Source: Calonectria ilicicola (lineage: Eukaryota > Ascomycota > Sordariomycetes > Hypocreales > Nectriaceae). From it: a stretch of DNA of 64,000 bases. The stretch spans positions 5,952,001 through 6,016,000 of the forward strand of contig CP085828.1 in assembly GCA_020809705.1 (NCBI GenBank), written 5' to 3'. Positions within the stretch are counted from its first letter, which is position 1. Each line of letters starts with the position of its first letter. Of this stretch, positions 25,364 through 38,704 are shown piece by piece. The position numbers and the translations under genes were made by a program. A model generated the notes under the pieces. It did no database searches, was not told the origin of the DNA, and saw nothing but the letters and a program-made list of their open reading frames with translations.

Positions 25364-26704
25364 TCAAGATTTGGAATACTCATCAACCAAGTAGTCTGCA
25401 GATACGGAATGCCTTCCTATTATGTTGCCCCAACCCCGCTCCATAATATAGTCCTCTCCGGGCCGTAGGCTGGCATGATGATAATAGAGACTTGTCCTCG
25501 AATCTACTCGTCCACGTCTTTCTTTTCTGGGGCGGATTTTAGTAAATCCACCGGACGAGAGCGGCTCGTCGATGACGACATCAACACGCTCTAGATTGGG
25601 GAACAAATCAACCCGTGAACAAAGGAGGGAGGCAAATTTTCCTAGGTTTCCATGATGAATATCATATCGGACGCGAAAAACTATCCGTTTCATAGATTTG
25701 GGAAATTCGAGGGCTCCAGAACCCGACAAATTTTGCAGAGAAAGAACCTGTAGATCCACATGTTCGACTTTTGAGAACATGCTGAGGGTGTTGCAATGAG
25801 CGCCAACCCTGCACCTCGCCAATGTCAATGATTTGAGGTCGTCTTTTCGAGAGAGCAGCTGATTGACAACATCCCTGAGATGAATCTCATTATTTTTCAT
25901 GCTTGAATTGCAGAATCTAAAACATTCTAGGCGCGGCATCGCTGCAACTAGCGTTTGGATATCACCAACGCCCGACTTATTATGGATCAAGGTGAGTTGT
26001 CTGATATTGGACACAGCGTTTGATATGGAACGGTGAAAACTCCGAACATTGGACAAAGTCAGCTTTTTGAGATTATGACAGTGCGCAAGGAACGCAGAGA
26101 TCTGCCGAGCACTGAGGCTGCTGTCCGAATTCGTGTAGTGCAGGCTTAGTTCTTCGAGAGACGAACATGCAAATTCCGATGAACTGCAGATGTCGCGGTA
26201 GGTGATATCTAACTCTTTGATTCGATTAGAGCTCATCAGAATTCTCCATCCTTTTTCTGCGTCTTCAAGGCAGTCGATATCCTGGGGGTTGGCGCCCAGC
26301 TCAAAACCCAAAGACCCAGATTCGATGACCAAGCTCTTGACCGCTCCAGCAAATTCGGGATATTTTTGGAGGGCAGCAAGATATCCAATCGTGCGCTTGT
26401 GGAATCTTTCGCAGCCAACGAGTAAGAATTTGCAATGTAATAGGGTTCGCTGGGCCGCAGGTTTCATCGCCTTTGAGGTGAGGCAGAGATTTCGCAAAGA
26501 CTCGGTTCTAACCAATACTAGAACCCGTAAATACTGAGGAGCTCCAAGCCAATCCTCGCAGCAGTGGTCGCAGAGGAACTCGCAAATCGAAGTTTTGATC
26601 TCACAAGGAACCTTCGAAAGGAAGTCGGTTGGAGCTGTGTCATCCATGATAGCGTTGGGTTTTGGCTGGACCCTGAGTCGAGAATCTGGATTCATATGAA
26701 ACAT
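25364..26704 (-). CDS. F-box/LRR-like protein
   Basis: Single exon of 446 residues from the first ATG (MFHMNPDSRL); a start at the internal ATG at 26647 (MDDTAPTDF) is also possible because the F-box begins just after it. The F-box-like motif is FLSKVPCEIKTSICEFL, followed by ESLRNLCLTSKAMKPAAQRTL, matching the equivalent segment of the neighbour at 22.8-24.0 kb. About ten irregular leucine-rich repeats follow (LKKLTLSNVRSF, IRQLTLIHNKSG, LKSLTLARCRVG, FPNLERVDVVID). It is likely an SCF adaptor with unknown substrate. Tandem, same-strand placement with a related architecture suggests an old duplication; the two proteins are now very different. Confidence 0.78.
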   Translation of the reverse strand: MFHMNPDSRLRVQPKPNAIMDDTAPTDFLSKVPCEIKTSICEFLCDHCCEDWLGAPQYLRVLVLVRTESLRNLCLTSKAMKPAAQRTLLHCKFLLVGCERFHKRTIGYLAALQKYPEFAGAVKSLVIESGSLGFELGANPQDIDCLEDAEKGWRILMSSNRIKELDITYRDICSSSEFACSSLEELSLHYTNSDSSLSARQISAFLAHCHNLKKLTLSNVRSFHRSISNAVSNIRQLTLIHNKSGVGDIQTLVAAMPRLECFRFCNSSMKNNEIHLRDVVNQLLSRKDDLKSLTLARCRVGAHCNTLSMFSKVEHVDLQVLSLQNLSGSGALEFPKSMKRIVFRVRYDIHHGNLGKFASLLCSRVDLFPNLERVDVVIDEPLSSGGFTKIRPRKERRGRVDSRTSLYYHHASLRPGEDYIMERGWGNIIGRHSVSADYLVDEYSKS

Positions 26705-27776
26705 GTAACGGGGGAGGAGAAAAGGAGAGATGGATTTCAAAACAGGATGTTCAGAAGCTAGTGAGTGATAGCAAACAGAAAAATAAATGAGGGGGGGCTA
26801 AGGGGGTGACGCAGCTTGAAACTTGCCTCACAGCTCCTCGGCATTCTACTCTTCCTTCGCAGAACCACTCTAAGGAGGCATCATGTGAGGGGATTCTCTT
26901 CTATCACAGTCATGAACCGACTCAATTATTCGTTCGTTGGGTCTTTTCCTTCTTCTTCTTCCTCTCGTTTTCTTGCCCCTACACATCCAAAGTCTACAGT
27001 TGCTTCTATTTCTAACACATAAGCCTTGAATATAGGCAGAGAGGCGCTAAATTACGTAACTTTTAGGCCTCTAAAAGCAACAATAGTGCTACAAAGTCGA
27101 GCCCTAGGAGGCGCTCGGGCTATTGCGTAGCTATACTTTTGCGACAGAGGCGAGATCCCTTGGGCTACCATAAGCCTAGCTTGACTGCATCCTCCAGGCA
27201 CACATCACGACAATTCACTGAAAGCTGCCACCGGGTGAGAAAATTTAATAATAGAGGCAAGTATTGCAGGTATTCACCATATAGACAGCACTTGCGAACC
27301 CATAGTCATGAAGGAATCACACCCACAACTTGACGCCGTTCCGGAGTTCTGACTTGGATCTGTGAATTATGGTATTACCAATCAAACACCGCAACCCAGT
27401 CTCTTTTCTTCCATTTCCCAAGAACGAAGAAAAAAACAGAATGAGTCAAGCATGGATTTTAGGTCACTCAGGCCCCGTGTTGGAGCTTTGGTTTAGGGTA
27501 CCTCGCCTCGTTATTGAGTGCAGGAGTGATACTAAAGAGTTTTCGACAAAACCTAACAATCAAGAAAATTATTCTTTATTGGTATTTGGGTTACGCCTGA
27601 CGATAGGACTTTAATGCTGATGTCTAACAAAGCTAACACCAAGGGCGCTCTGGCCGAGAAAGGCTTTGTCTGCTGGCAACCCTTTCTAATCACCATTATG
27701 GAGCTAAGCCGTATTACAAGCACACGCTTTTGTGCTTAATATATCTCAATGTTATTCTAAACAAAAAAAAAATATT
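26705..27776. other. Intergenic with a short palindrome
   Basis: 5' flank of the second F-box gene and 3' flank of ria1. No gene supported. A perfect 7-bp inverted repeat (CTTTTAG-GCCT-CTAAAAG, 27060-27077) and a second partial one near 27101-27122 lie close together. They could be part of a small mobile-element remnant, but no terminal repeats or target duplication could be shown. Confidence 0.4.
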
Positions 27777-30700
27777 CTATCTCTTCAATGTCTTCTGCTT
27801 CTCCGCATCCGTTGCTACGTTCCTTCCTTCAACCAGCAAGCCCTTCTTCCTTCTCACACCATCCATGTACCGTTTCGCCACGTTCTCCTTATCCGCTAAC
27901 TCTCCCAAGTCCTCCAAGTCATCTTCAGTAAAAGGCACCCAGAAGGGATCCTCGTCGAGAATCTCGAAACCCGCAAAGATGAGCTGTGGCTGGGCGGCGC
28001 CACTGGTACGCTTGCGCATCTCGTCCGCGAAACCGAAACTTTCGGCGACGGGAAGCACAGCTTGAATGGTGAAGAATGGCGTGCCCTCCTTCATGGTTTC
28101 GTCGACTACTCGGCCGCGACGACGAGTCAGTACATCGTACACACGACCAAGAACTTCGGTTGACGCCTGAATCTCGACGCTATACATGGCGAGCATGATA
28201 CGAGGAGACCAGTCGAGGAAACCAGCACGTAGAGCGGACTGGAAAGTCTTGATGATTTCACCGGTTATACGGCCAAGCTTCTCGCGGGCAGAGGCTGCCT
28301 CGTCCTCTGCAAGGTTGAGGGTGACGTCTTCGACAAAAACAGCAACGCCCTGGAGTGGCTCATTGCACAGAGGGCCTTGAGCAGCGGCGAGTTGAAAGGC
28401 ATACAATATTTTGTCGGCAAGGTGGGCAGGATGAAGCGCCTCTCCGGCATGAGGAGCAGAGTCACTGGATTTCTCAGCGGCGAAAGCCCTAGGGAAGATA
28501 CTGTCCTTGGTAGCGTCGAGCAGGAGGTTGGGGCCAGTTCGGCGAGGACCGAAAGCGACAATCTGATCGATTCGATCTTTCCAGCTGTCTCGTCCCTTAG
28601 CTTTCTCAAGTTTCTCCTGAAGCTGTTTCTTGAATTCCTCAGGTGACAGGCTGTTGGCAGCAGCTATATCCGCATCCACATCAATGTTCTCTTCACCTTC
28701 ATTCTCATCATCCTTGGACTTGCGCTCAGCGTACAGGCTTTTTACAGCATCTCCGTTCTTTAGTAGAAAGTCGGTGACTTTGGGAGGCAGAGGCTGAACG
28801 CGGAGAGTAATGGTGACTTGTTTGGAGCTGGTGGTAGCCACCACGACACCGCGGCCAAGCTCCTTGTTGGCAGGCGGTCGCATTTCTTCGGCTCGTACGA
28901 TTGTCTCGCGGTAAGGCACAATGGGGGCACCAGCTTGAATGTCACAGCGGGCGAACCTTTCCTTCAGATCTGTCAGGCATCGTTCGAGATGCAATTCACC
29001 AGCAGTCAGCAAAACGTGCTCTCCACTTCCGAACTGCTCATACTCGGCACAAGGATCGCTTTGTACCAGAAGACGTAAGCCTTCAATCATCTTGTCTAGA
29101 TCCGCAGGGTTGACAGGTTCCAGAGCGACTCGGACGATGGGCTTTCCCGCCATGTTGACACCAGCCAGATTGACGGCACCGGGAAGTTGGCTGCACAAGG
29201 TTCCAGACTTCAGAATTTTTCCTTCCAGGCCTCCGATTCCAAAGACGACACCAGCGGGGACAGATTCCAGAGACTCCAAGTTTCTTCCCATGAGCATATA
29301 CAACGCCGTGACAGTAACTTCTTGAGGCTCAGGGGCAGCGTTTGGCTCGGCTGGGGACCACTTGGGAGGGATGACATAAAGCTTGTCACCTACAGACAAT
29401 GTGCCAGAATAAATTCGAGCAAATCCAATCAGATGTTCAGGGTCAATGGCCTTCTCCTCCAACTCAGGCGCATAATCGTCAATGTTTACAGACTCGAGAG
29501 CAGTGGCCATGCTATCAGCCTCGCCACCTTCGTTCGCTGCAGCTTGTGCCCTCAGAGCCTCAGCACGCTTCTTGCGAGCAAGGTCTCTCGCCTCTTCTCC
29601 ACTCATTTGTCCACCGGGACGCCTCTTGTTTTCTGGAAGCTCACTCTCGGGCACAGACACCATCTTGCTAACGTATGCAACAACAGGGTCGGACTTTTCA
29701 TGCTTGAATGAGATCATAGCATTCTTGATGTTTTCATTGATATGGTCAGAGCCCGGGGAATCTTTAAGTAGTTCAGGTAGACGTTCAGCCTGCGCTGCTG
29801 GAGGAGATGGCAAGGATTCCACGACAGACACGAGAAGAGCAGTCGAAAGTGGCAGCCAGTTCGCAAAGACTGTCGTCATCAGCAACCTAGGATCCCGGGC
29901 GCGGATAACATGAGGTGCGATGCTGATATTGAGAGATTTGGTGACCTTTTCCAGCAGAGCAGGGTCTCCTTTTCCGTTATCACCGCCAGTCGTGGCTTGG
30001 TAAACGGTCCATACAGGCTCCAAGACGAGCTGCACGAAAAGAGGCTTGAGGTTTCGACCCTTCAAGTGCTTATGTCCCAATACCTTTCTCGTCTTGGGGT
30101 CCAGGTAAAAGCTGCCCCATAACACCTTCTCCATGACGCCTCGCTTGATTCCTAGCTTCTTTTCGTAAATGCTGGCAAATTGCCGGCAAGTGAATGCCCA
30201 CCCGTCAATAGCACTGCTGAAAATTACATTGTTCTTTTCTGGAGCAAAGTAAATGTCCTCGTCGTCCTTCTCTTCAAATTCGATATCGCCGGTCTCGCCG
30301 ACTTGGTCAGCGATGGCAGACTCCTTTGCTGCTGTTGCTGCGCTTACGCGCTCTTCCATTTTCTCTCTCCAGTTGAGATCTTCTTCCATTCTCTCACCCT
30401 GGAAAAAGCTTCCTAAGACGGCATTGACTTGTTCTAGTAGCTTGCTCAAGTGAATGTAGGCTTCTCCTGGTGTCATCTTGAGTTCTGTGACCAATCTGTC
30501 CATCTTGTTAATAACAAGCAGGGGCTTCAGTTTCTCGGTCCATGCTTGACGCAAGACTGTGACGGTTTGACTGCATACGCCCTCAACAGCATCTACTAGT
30601 ACAACAGCACCATCGCATAATCTCGATGCAGTGGAAACTTCGCTGCTAAAGTCGATGTGGCCAGGGGAATCGATCAAGTTGATCAGATACTCCTTGGGCT

Positions 30701-31031
30701 CAGGGGCAGCATCAGGGGCACTTCTCCGTAACATGGAAAAAAACAGCGAAATGGCTGATGACTCCATGGTAATTCCTCGCAGTTGTTCATCGGGTCTTGA
30801 ATCAAGGTATCTGATCTTGCCGGCCAGCTTCGGTGAAATGATACCATTTGTGGCAAGAAGTGTGTCTGTGAGTGAGGTTTTCCCATGGTCAACATGAGCC
30901 AAGATGCAGATCTGGGGGGGAAATGTTAGCAGTCACAAAGCTACAACGTACAAGGTTCTTCAACATACATTTCGAATATCATTTGACTGCCGCTGGAGGC
31001 TAGCCAACTTCTCTGGAGTAACGATGGGCAT
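27777..31031 (-). CDS. ria1: Ribosome assembly GTPase Ria1/EFL1
   Basis: EF-2-like cytoplasmic GTPase that, with the SBDS protein Sdo1, releases the anti-association factor Tif6/eIF6 from nascent 60S subunits. Two exons, 31031-30969 (MPIVTPEKLASLQRQSNDIRN) and 30911-27777, with a 57-bp GT-AG intron, give 1,065 residues, near the ~1,100 of the yeast protein. GTPase motifs: AHVDHGKT at 26-33, RGIT at 66-69, DSPGH at 102-106 and NKMD at 156-159. An acidic and charged insertion follows (around 200-260), as in EFL1 but not EF-2. Domains II to V follow with HPAHLADK and the EF-2-like C-terminal part (GRVYDVLTRRRGRV). EF-2's diphthamide-loop histidine context is not seen, consistent with EFL1. The start is set by the intron and the conserved N-terminus. 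It diverges from the eIF3L gene. Confidence 0.95.
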
Positions 31032-31645
31032 GATGGCAAAGAAACACTGACCCTACCCGGAACAGACCAAGTTCTATGATTAATATTTTTAGACCACGAA
31101 CACTTTTTAATTTCTTAGGCTGTAGACTGGGATTTCTGAGCGTTTTGAAGACCGTGGATTGCCTGTTTGATCATAGGTTGTGGCAAAGTTACCTGCAGCC
31201 CGCTTGCAGCGTGTGACTAATCCCGCCGCCCAGGGATGCTTCGCAGAATCAGTAAATTGACGTGGCCGTGCACTCTTTTGGGTGCAGCTCAAAATGACTG
31301 AGAATGACTCATATATACACACCTTGGATGCCGTATTCCACTTCCTTTAGCAGTAAATGCTGACGTCAAACACCACCAAAAAACATCTAGCCCGAGGCAT
31401 CGTCCTTTCTTTGATCTCTTGCTGCCCGCTTCGCAGTTTCTCCCACCCCACCATAAGCACCCCGGTACAGCGCAATCGATAAGCACTTATCCAGACCCAC
31501 TGCCCTGTTGTACCGCCACAAGCCCTAAGCTCACGAAAATTCGCGAGTTGCGCTGGGCCCCTCGGCGTGCGTAAAATTTCGATACCCCTCACCACGACGA
31601 CAAGACGCGAGCGGCCAGCACCACGACCACGACCGATCGCACAGG
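31032..31645. promoter_or_regulatory. Shared ria1-eIF3L promoter spacer
   Basis: 614 bp between divergent start codons of two translation-apparatus genes. It must contain both promoters and leaders. No specific motif could be assigned. Confidence 0.5.
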
Positions 31646-33265
31646 ATGGCTACCTATCAGAACGGTGCGGCTCCAGCCCGCGCATTGGACGATGACAGCG
31701 ACGTCGAAGAGGAGGCTCTCGTGGCCGAGTACAAGGAGCACGTGCAATATGAGGACGGTGATGACCTGAGCCGCACCACCTCGCTCAACATGGCCCAGCA
31801 GACCGACGATATCCAGGCTCGCCTCGTCCAGGCCGCCCAGCCCCTCGACTTCCAGGCTCCCCTCGAGACCAAGTTCCAGAGCTACGATGCCTACTGCAGC
31901 CTGTTCCACTACATCCTCAACTCGGAGGGCCCCGTTGACCTCGAGCCCCCGTCGGTTGGTCTACCCCAGATATTCACCTTGCCGTGATTGGCTCGGGATG
32001 CCAAGGTTGGGGACTAACAATTGTGTATAGTACTACTGGGCTTGGGATGTCATCGATGAGTTCATCTACCAGTTCAACTCGTTCTCCTCGTACCGCATGC
32101 GAATCGCTAGGCAAACAACCAACGAGGAGGAGCGCCAGATGCTGCGTGAGAACCCCAACACCTGGGGCTGCTACAGCGTCCTCAATGTTCTCTACTCCCT
32201 CATCCAGCGATCTCAGATCACAGAGCAGCTGGCCGCTATGAAGCGCAACGAGGACCCCATGTCCGTTGCAGGCGAGTATGGCTCCAAGAACTTGTACCGC
32301 ATGTTGGGCTATTTCTCTATCATCGGTCTCCTTCGAGTGCACTGCTTGCTCGGTGACTTCAGCCTAGCTCTCAAGACACTGGACGACATTGAGCTCAATA
32401 AGAAGGCCATGTTCGCCCGTGTCATGGCTGCCCACTTCACAACCTACTACTACGTGGGTTTCTCCTACATGATGATGCACCGCTATGCCGATGCCATCCG
32501 CATGTTCAGCCACATCCTCGTCTACGTCTCGAGGACCAAGAACTTCCAGAAGAGCGCTCAGTACGACTCCATTACCAAGAAGAATGAGCAGATGTACGCT
32601 CTGATTGCCATCTGCGTGGCTTTCCAGCCCACTCGTCTCGACGACACCATCCACAGTGCTCTCCGAGAGAAGTACGGTGACCAGCTGCTTAAGTTGCAGC
32701 GTGGTGGCCCTGAGTCTCTCCCCATCTTCGAGGAGCTGTTCCGCACTGCTTGCCCCAAGTTCATCTCCCCCGTTCCCCCGGACTTTGAGAACCCCGAGTC
32801 CAACATTGACCCCATGGAGCACCACCTGGCCATCTTCATGGACGAGGTCAAGACCAACATGTGGAGCCCCACCATCAAGTCATACCTCCGACTTTACACC
32901 ACCATGGATCTTAACAAGCTGGCCGGCTTCCTCGAGGTTAAGCCCGAGGAGCTCCGCTCATGGCTCCTGGTGACTAAGCAGCGCACCAAGCAGCTGCGAT
33001 GGGCAGACCAGGGCCTGCTCGAGGGCGAACTGGTCAACGTCAGCGACCTTGACTACGCTCTGCAAGGTGTAAGTAAACCCCCCACACCGCCCTACAGGAC
33101 ACTAGGCAGTCGAGTTACGACGCAACCAGTAAAAGGGGTATTTTTTATTTTCCAGGCACGGAAGCTAACGCACACCAATAGGACTTGATCCACATCTCAG
33201 AGGCGAAGGTGGGACGAAAGCTGGTGGACTGGTACCTCCGCAACCTGTCCCGCACCTACAACTAA
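31646..33265 (+). CDS. Translation initiation factor eIF3 subunit L
   Basis: Subunit of the eIF3 complex that prepares the 40S ribosome for initiation; present in filamentous fungi and animals but absent from budding yeast. Three exons: 31646-31954, 32031-33068 and 33182-33265, giving 476 residues, typical for the family. The first donor is the less common GTTGGT but yields the conserved junction EPPS-YYWAWDVIDEF. Landmarks are WGCYSVLNVLYSLIQRS, YGSKNLYRMLGYFSIIGLL, the PCI-region stretch MWSPTIKSYLRLYTTM and the last-exon end VGRKLVDWYLRNL. An acidic N-terminus precedes it. The ATG at 31646 (ACAGGATGGC) is the first in frame. Codon use is strongly C-ending, as in highly expressed fungal genes. 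Confidence 0.96.
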
Positions 33266-36200
33266 GTGAGAGAGGGTAGACTTGGCAAGCCACATTTCCT
33301 ATTCACCCAGAGTCTTGGAACATGTTGAGCCGGTCGAGCTCGAGAGCCAAGACGGGGAGGTGAGCATTTGGAGTTGGCTCTGCATCAATGATGCAGATGC
33401 GGGCCAACCGGTACGGATGCATGGCATGGCAACGGCGTCTCGGAGTTGGTGATGCTCGTGCAAAAGCTTGAGGATTTCCTCGAGATTGGCTGTATGTGAC
33501 GTAGAGATGGAACGTCCTCGTAGAGGCAATGGGGGAACCTGGAAGGATAAACCAAAAAGAACGAACCGATGTGAAATAATTGATGATTCGATGTTACGCA
33601 AAAACCATGTTTGCCAAGCCATTGTGATCGTTGGTGTTCTTGATAGTGAGGGGCATACCGTGCCGAACTCCGCCTTGGTCTGGGCATTGTGTGTGACGGA
33701 TGCCAAGAAACAGCTGAAGGCCGAGGCGTCTCACTAGGGGTTCGCGTGGACGCATCACAGTCCGTGACAACGTTATCTTGTGTTGGGCGCAGTTGAAAGC
33801 CAACATGTCCACGTGAGGTAACATGACTCTCTTTCTTTTTTCGCTTTACCTCGCTCCAAGGCCCAGCCCTGTAGCGCAGAAACTAGGTCTCGGCAGGCTG
33901 ACGGTGTAAAACAAAACCATCAACTGCCGGGGAGGAGAGGCTGAAGGGCATTGCCCACTGGAGACGGGGCTAAACCTAAAGCCAACGGTGCTTCCAGAAA
34001 GCGAGATCGGATCTGATCTCGGTAAAGCGAGACGCCAGGTCCGGAACCCGCCCCTATTGTCCCTTTTGTTTTTTTTTACTACTTTTTTTCTTTCTTTTTT
34101 TTTATGCCCCGGGGGGGTGTTGGTGTGTCACACACTGCATTTTGGTGGCGCGCGCATGCTTCTGCGGGCAAGAAATTGCCTTCGTGTCTTACGGCGGGGG
34201 CCACGTGCCCCAAGCCAAGGGTCCGCTCCGCATGTGCATGCTGATCGACAGTGGAAGCTGTGCGAGGGTTATGGGCGGCGATAGGGTTAGTTGATAGACT
34301 TGTTTGACACTTGACCATTGCTGGCGCGTACAAGCGTGTTGGTGACGGGGTCGCGCCACCGTCCATTTTTCGTGACTCCCTAACGGTCACCGGCTTTTTA
34401 CAGTGACATTGCTCTACACTCCTCTCCTTCTGCTGGCTCCCCCCCTCCTTCTTTTGGTGGGAGGAAATTCCCGTCTGTACACCGTCCCCGATGTTCCGTA
34501 GTGACCTCACTTTTTGGTCCCTGGCCGATCTCTCTCTCGCCTGGCTGTCGTGATTGCTGACACGAGTTGCCATCTGCGACAGGCATGGCTTAAGCCACAC
34601 ACGCCGGCGGCTGGGTCGTCAGCCTCAACCGGGATGTGAGTGTCGGATAAGGACGCAGGGATACTTCATGTGCGATGGGCGAAGCAACTGAGTGGTGGGA
34701 TAGAGGCGGGGGTCCCATGGTTGCCTGGACTGGTTGTGAGGTGACCTTGCCGTCATTGCTGATGGACAGGAGATTGCTGGGATAGCGGTGAGGTGAGGAC
34801 GGGCAAGGACACAAGCTGGCGGCTTTGACCACTATCACGCAACTTGGACTGGGGGAGGAGGACATATCCGACCGAAGATGGCATCGGCTTTGTTGCGGTT
34901 GTACCTCGTAGCCTGTACCTCGGTGCGTGCTGGTGCTGCCTAGGTATGCGACTAAGAGCCGTCTCGGCCCTTGACAAGCAGACTATGCGGAATCGGTCGT
35001 CTCATACCCCGAGGTATCCGCAAGGGCCTTGTATTCCTAAGCATCATCTCGCTGAGTCGCCTAAGCTAGGGCTTCCCCAGAGGTGTCAATCAACAGAAGC
35101 ACCGGGATAGAGCTTCTAGTAGCTCCGGATGTCATCTCTTCATGCTTCCCGGTCCCGGTCCTTTGAGTCCTGCCCGCTGGTGTAAAGTTTCGTTAGTCTC
35201 TTGCCCTAGTCTTGCACTCAACCAACTGTGTGTTGCTGTCCCTGGTACCTAGTTGCACCGTAAAAGAGAAAAAAAGTACAAGTGTACCCCACCCGGGGAG
35301 ACGGGAACAAGATGGGGGCAGTGGTCGTAGCTTGGGGATGGGTAATCCAACCCAGAGTCTGGGGACCGGACCCCCTCTGGCAGATGGAATTTTTTTCTAC
35401 TTTCTCTTTCGTGTGTTTCGTTCGTTGCTTGGACCTGAAAATGTGGCTGACTAGAAAAATCACAAGGGATTCTTGGCGCTTAGAGCGTGTTTTGAGTGGC
35501 GGGTCTAAGATCACGTAACTGCAAACTGGTGGGTTACTCTAATTCGTCCACGATGGAACATCAATAGGCTACGCTCGCAGCAGTCAGCAGTCACTGGTCT
35601 GATTTCAACCAAATCAAACGGTGCCGAATACAACATCCCGACATGCGACGGCGCACAAACTCTATTGCAATGTTGCAGAGGTGTGGTTGGGCCGAGGGCA
35701 CACGGGCGGTACACCGCGCGGTCACATTCGGAGCTTGCACCCGGGGGAAGCCTCGGGGGTCCGTCGGCAGGCCGGACATACAAGGGAGGGGCCCGTCTAC
35801 GTCCGTGACTAGCACCGCAGGGGGTTCATTTCTCAGCAAGTGTGTTGCGACGGGCAGCAGGGGGTGTGGGGGAGGGAGCCGGGCAAGGGAGAATCTCCAC
35901 GGGCGGGCGGGCGAGCGAGATCCTACGGGGGGATGTCCGTGTTTCCCAGTGATCTCGAGATTACGGTACATGTTCTTACACTGGTCGAATTGGTTGGGTG
36001 CACCGGGAGGGCGGGAATTGGAGCCCGATGGGATGGCAGCAAAAACAAGGTGGCATTAGTGGCCCGGGACCGCCAAGGTAATTAAGTGGGTTCTGGCACA
36101 CGGGGGTTGCTGGTCGCCCTATCGAGGCAGCTGGGAAAATAGGATCAGCTTGTCGCTTCCCATGTGATGGGAGAGGGGGGACCATGACGCGGAGAGCTAG

Positions 36201-38704
36201 GGGTGTGGCCGCGAGTGTGTGCGCGTGTGAGCTCTGTGTGTGTGTGCGGGCGTCCAAGGTGTGTGGGTGTGGTGCTGCGAGGCAAGCTAGTCAAGGAGTC
36301 ATCATCATCATCTGGCCAGGGACGACGCAATTTTCAGCTTTCCGTTCCACTAGTAAGATGCGAACAATTTTGCAATGGGAAAAACGGGAGAGGGAGGGAG
36401 GGCTTTCCTGTTGTGTGCCAAAACGGCAAGACGAGAGAGAGACTGATTGATTGGCGATTGGAATTATTCCGCCCTAGACACCGGCCGAGAGAAGCCCGGC
36501 CAGACGGATGCAAGACAGCCGGCAGCCAATTGCCCTTGGTCTGGGCATTGTGCATATGCACATCCACAGGAAAAGGCGTTTTCTATCTTGCCATTAAATT
36601 CCTGGTGCCGCGTCTTGGCCTGCATGAGCGGTGGTTCTGTTTGCATTTGCGGTTTCGTGTGCATGGACCCGGACGAGCGTCCGCCGACTGACACCTCCAC
36701 CACCAGGAATATCCCTAGACCTTGACGTGCTTCTGGCCAAACCTGTTAGTACTAGGTGCTGCTCGCCGAGCCAGGTCGACCACTCGCTGAGCCCTCCACA
36801 CCATACATTGGGTGGCCCATACAGAGGCGACCAAGGTGAGCGAGCTGCGTAAAAAGCAAAAAATAGCAAGCAGGCTAGACAGACCGGTATCATCTTTAGG
36901 ATGTGCTCTAGCTCTATCAGAGCACGGGATGATCATTCTTCCCTTACCTTCGTCGGACTTATTTTTTGCCCCCCCCTCCTTCTAGACTTCTAGTCCCCCC
37001 AGCTCCATCTGGAGGGCACCTTGTGCAGCAATTGCCTGCCAAGTGGACTTTATGTCGGGTTGTGACGTGGACCAAGGGCCGATCCGTTTGGCTGCCGTGG
37101 TCGCTGCTTGCCTCTCCTTCCTAGCCCACTTTGGAGGCGACTGTCGTACATAGGCACCGTAGCTATCACAAAACTTAGTACGGGAGGGGGGAGCTTGCTT
37201 GAATACGACGTGTGATTTTTTTTTCTTTGTTGTGTGGTGCATTGCACACATGATATTTCGTCAACACCGCGTGGGCGGCCATCTCCGTAGACATAGGCGA
37301 AAAAAAAACAAAACCTGTCCAGGCCACCCCCATCCGCGACGTTCTGTCGAGTCTTCCACAACCAAAGCAAATACACACACAAAAAAAAACCTGTGTAATG
37401 ATCAATATTACCGGGAAAGGAAACACCTACATATAACCTAAGCATCACGTCCCACACCTTGCCTTGATCCCCTCACACCCCACTCCGCTTCAAACCCTCC
37501 CCCATCTCGCATTGCACCCCTCCTCAATTAACCCATTCCTTGCCTGACTATAGCCTTACCTTGGACGGCATCTGGGCTGACCTGCGCCCTGGCCTTGTCC
37601 GAGAGTCGTCGCACACTTTGTTTGTCAAGGTCAACTAGTCGCATCATCTCAACACACAGACGCTCTCCCGTCAGTCCTTGATCATTTTTTTTCTTTCTTT
37701 CCTCCCCCTTCCCGCTTCTCGACGTCTGTCATTGACTGACACACCAACAGTTGGCACACACGCGCCAAGAAGCAATGCCCGCGTAGCAGCATCCGTCCGC
37801 CATTAACTCTCCACAGCTAGGCGACCGACCATCTAGTCGTTCTTGGCTCTCAGCCTCTTGACCCAACTCCACGCTCCGCCTAAAGTATACTTGGGGAGCT
37901 CTTCCCTCTTCTCTCTCGCCAGATATTTTTTTTTTCCACTTCCCCTTCAACTTTTTTTTATCCCAACTTAATTCACATACTCGCACCCGCCCTCGCCAAT
38001 CCCTCGACCGACGGAAAGCCAAGCTCTCTACCGACGAAACGGCCCGGCGCATTCCCTTGCTTTTCCGCGTACCCCTGCTTTGCGCTTGCGCCTGTGACTA
38101 CTGCGTCTGCATCTGCACCTGTGCCGCTCCTGCTGTGAGGGCGTACGTACAAACAACTTTGCAGCTTCTGACTGGAAGATCCAATCCCTCGATCGTCCCG
38201 GTCCGGCTTTTACCTGCCGCCCTCGCATCAGCATATTCGCCTATCGCGCCTTGCCTGTACGGGCGAGACAACACAGACGCTGTGTACTATTGCGACAGCT
38301 TCCCGCGACACCCCTGGCGCCCGAAGTAGCACCAAGGAACTTTGTTGTCGGCTCTTCTCTGCTGTGGCGTGGATCGTCGTCTTGCAGAGGACTAATTAAA
38401 GCAAACAGAAAAGGTTCCTGGTGAACTCCAGCCTGGACCACCTGCCTACCTTGTCCAAAGGCCGACCTCAGACATAGTGTGCATCCATACCTCAGGTTGC
38501 TCTGTGCCTCGGGTCAGTGAGTTTGCCAACCTTACTTAGCTTGCACAAACCTACAAATATTTTCCACCGGCATCTTTTTTCTTCTTTTCTCGTCCATATT
38601 AACCACAGCCTCGGACGACCAGCACAGAAGAAGCAAGCAAACTGCACACCGGCAGCTTGATTTCTTGCAAACCTTCCCCGAACAGTCTCCGACCCGAATC
38701 CGAG
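33266..38704. other. 5.4-kb gene-poor interval
   Basis: No gene supported on either strand. The longest frames (up to about 170 codons) are low in complexity and overlap unrelated frames. Contents: short homopolymer and CT-rich blocks (34065-34105, 37685-37960), a GT-rich tract at 36204-36275, and, from about 37.5 kb, a pyrimidine-rich stretch typical of a long fungal 5' leader. The last kilobase is probably the promoter and leader of the universal-stress-protein gene. Confidence 0.45.
36204..36275. repeat. GT-rich low-complexity tract
   Basis: Dense GTGTG and GCGTG units in non-coding DNA. Simple-sequence tract. Confidence 0.6.
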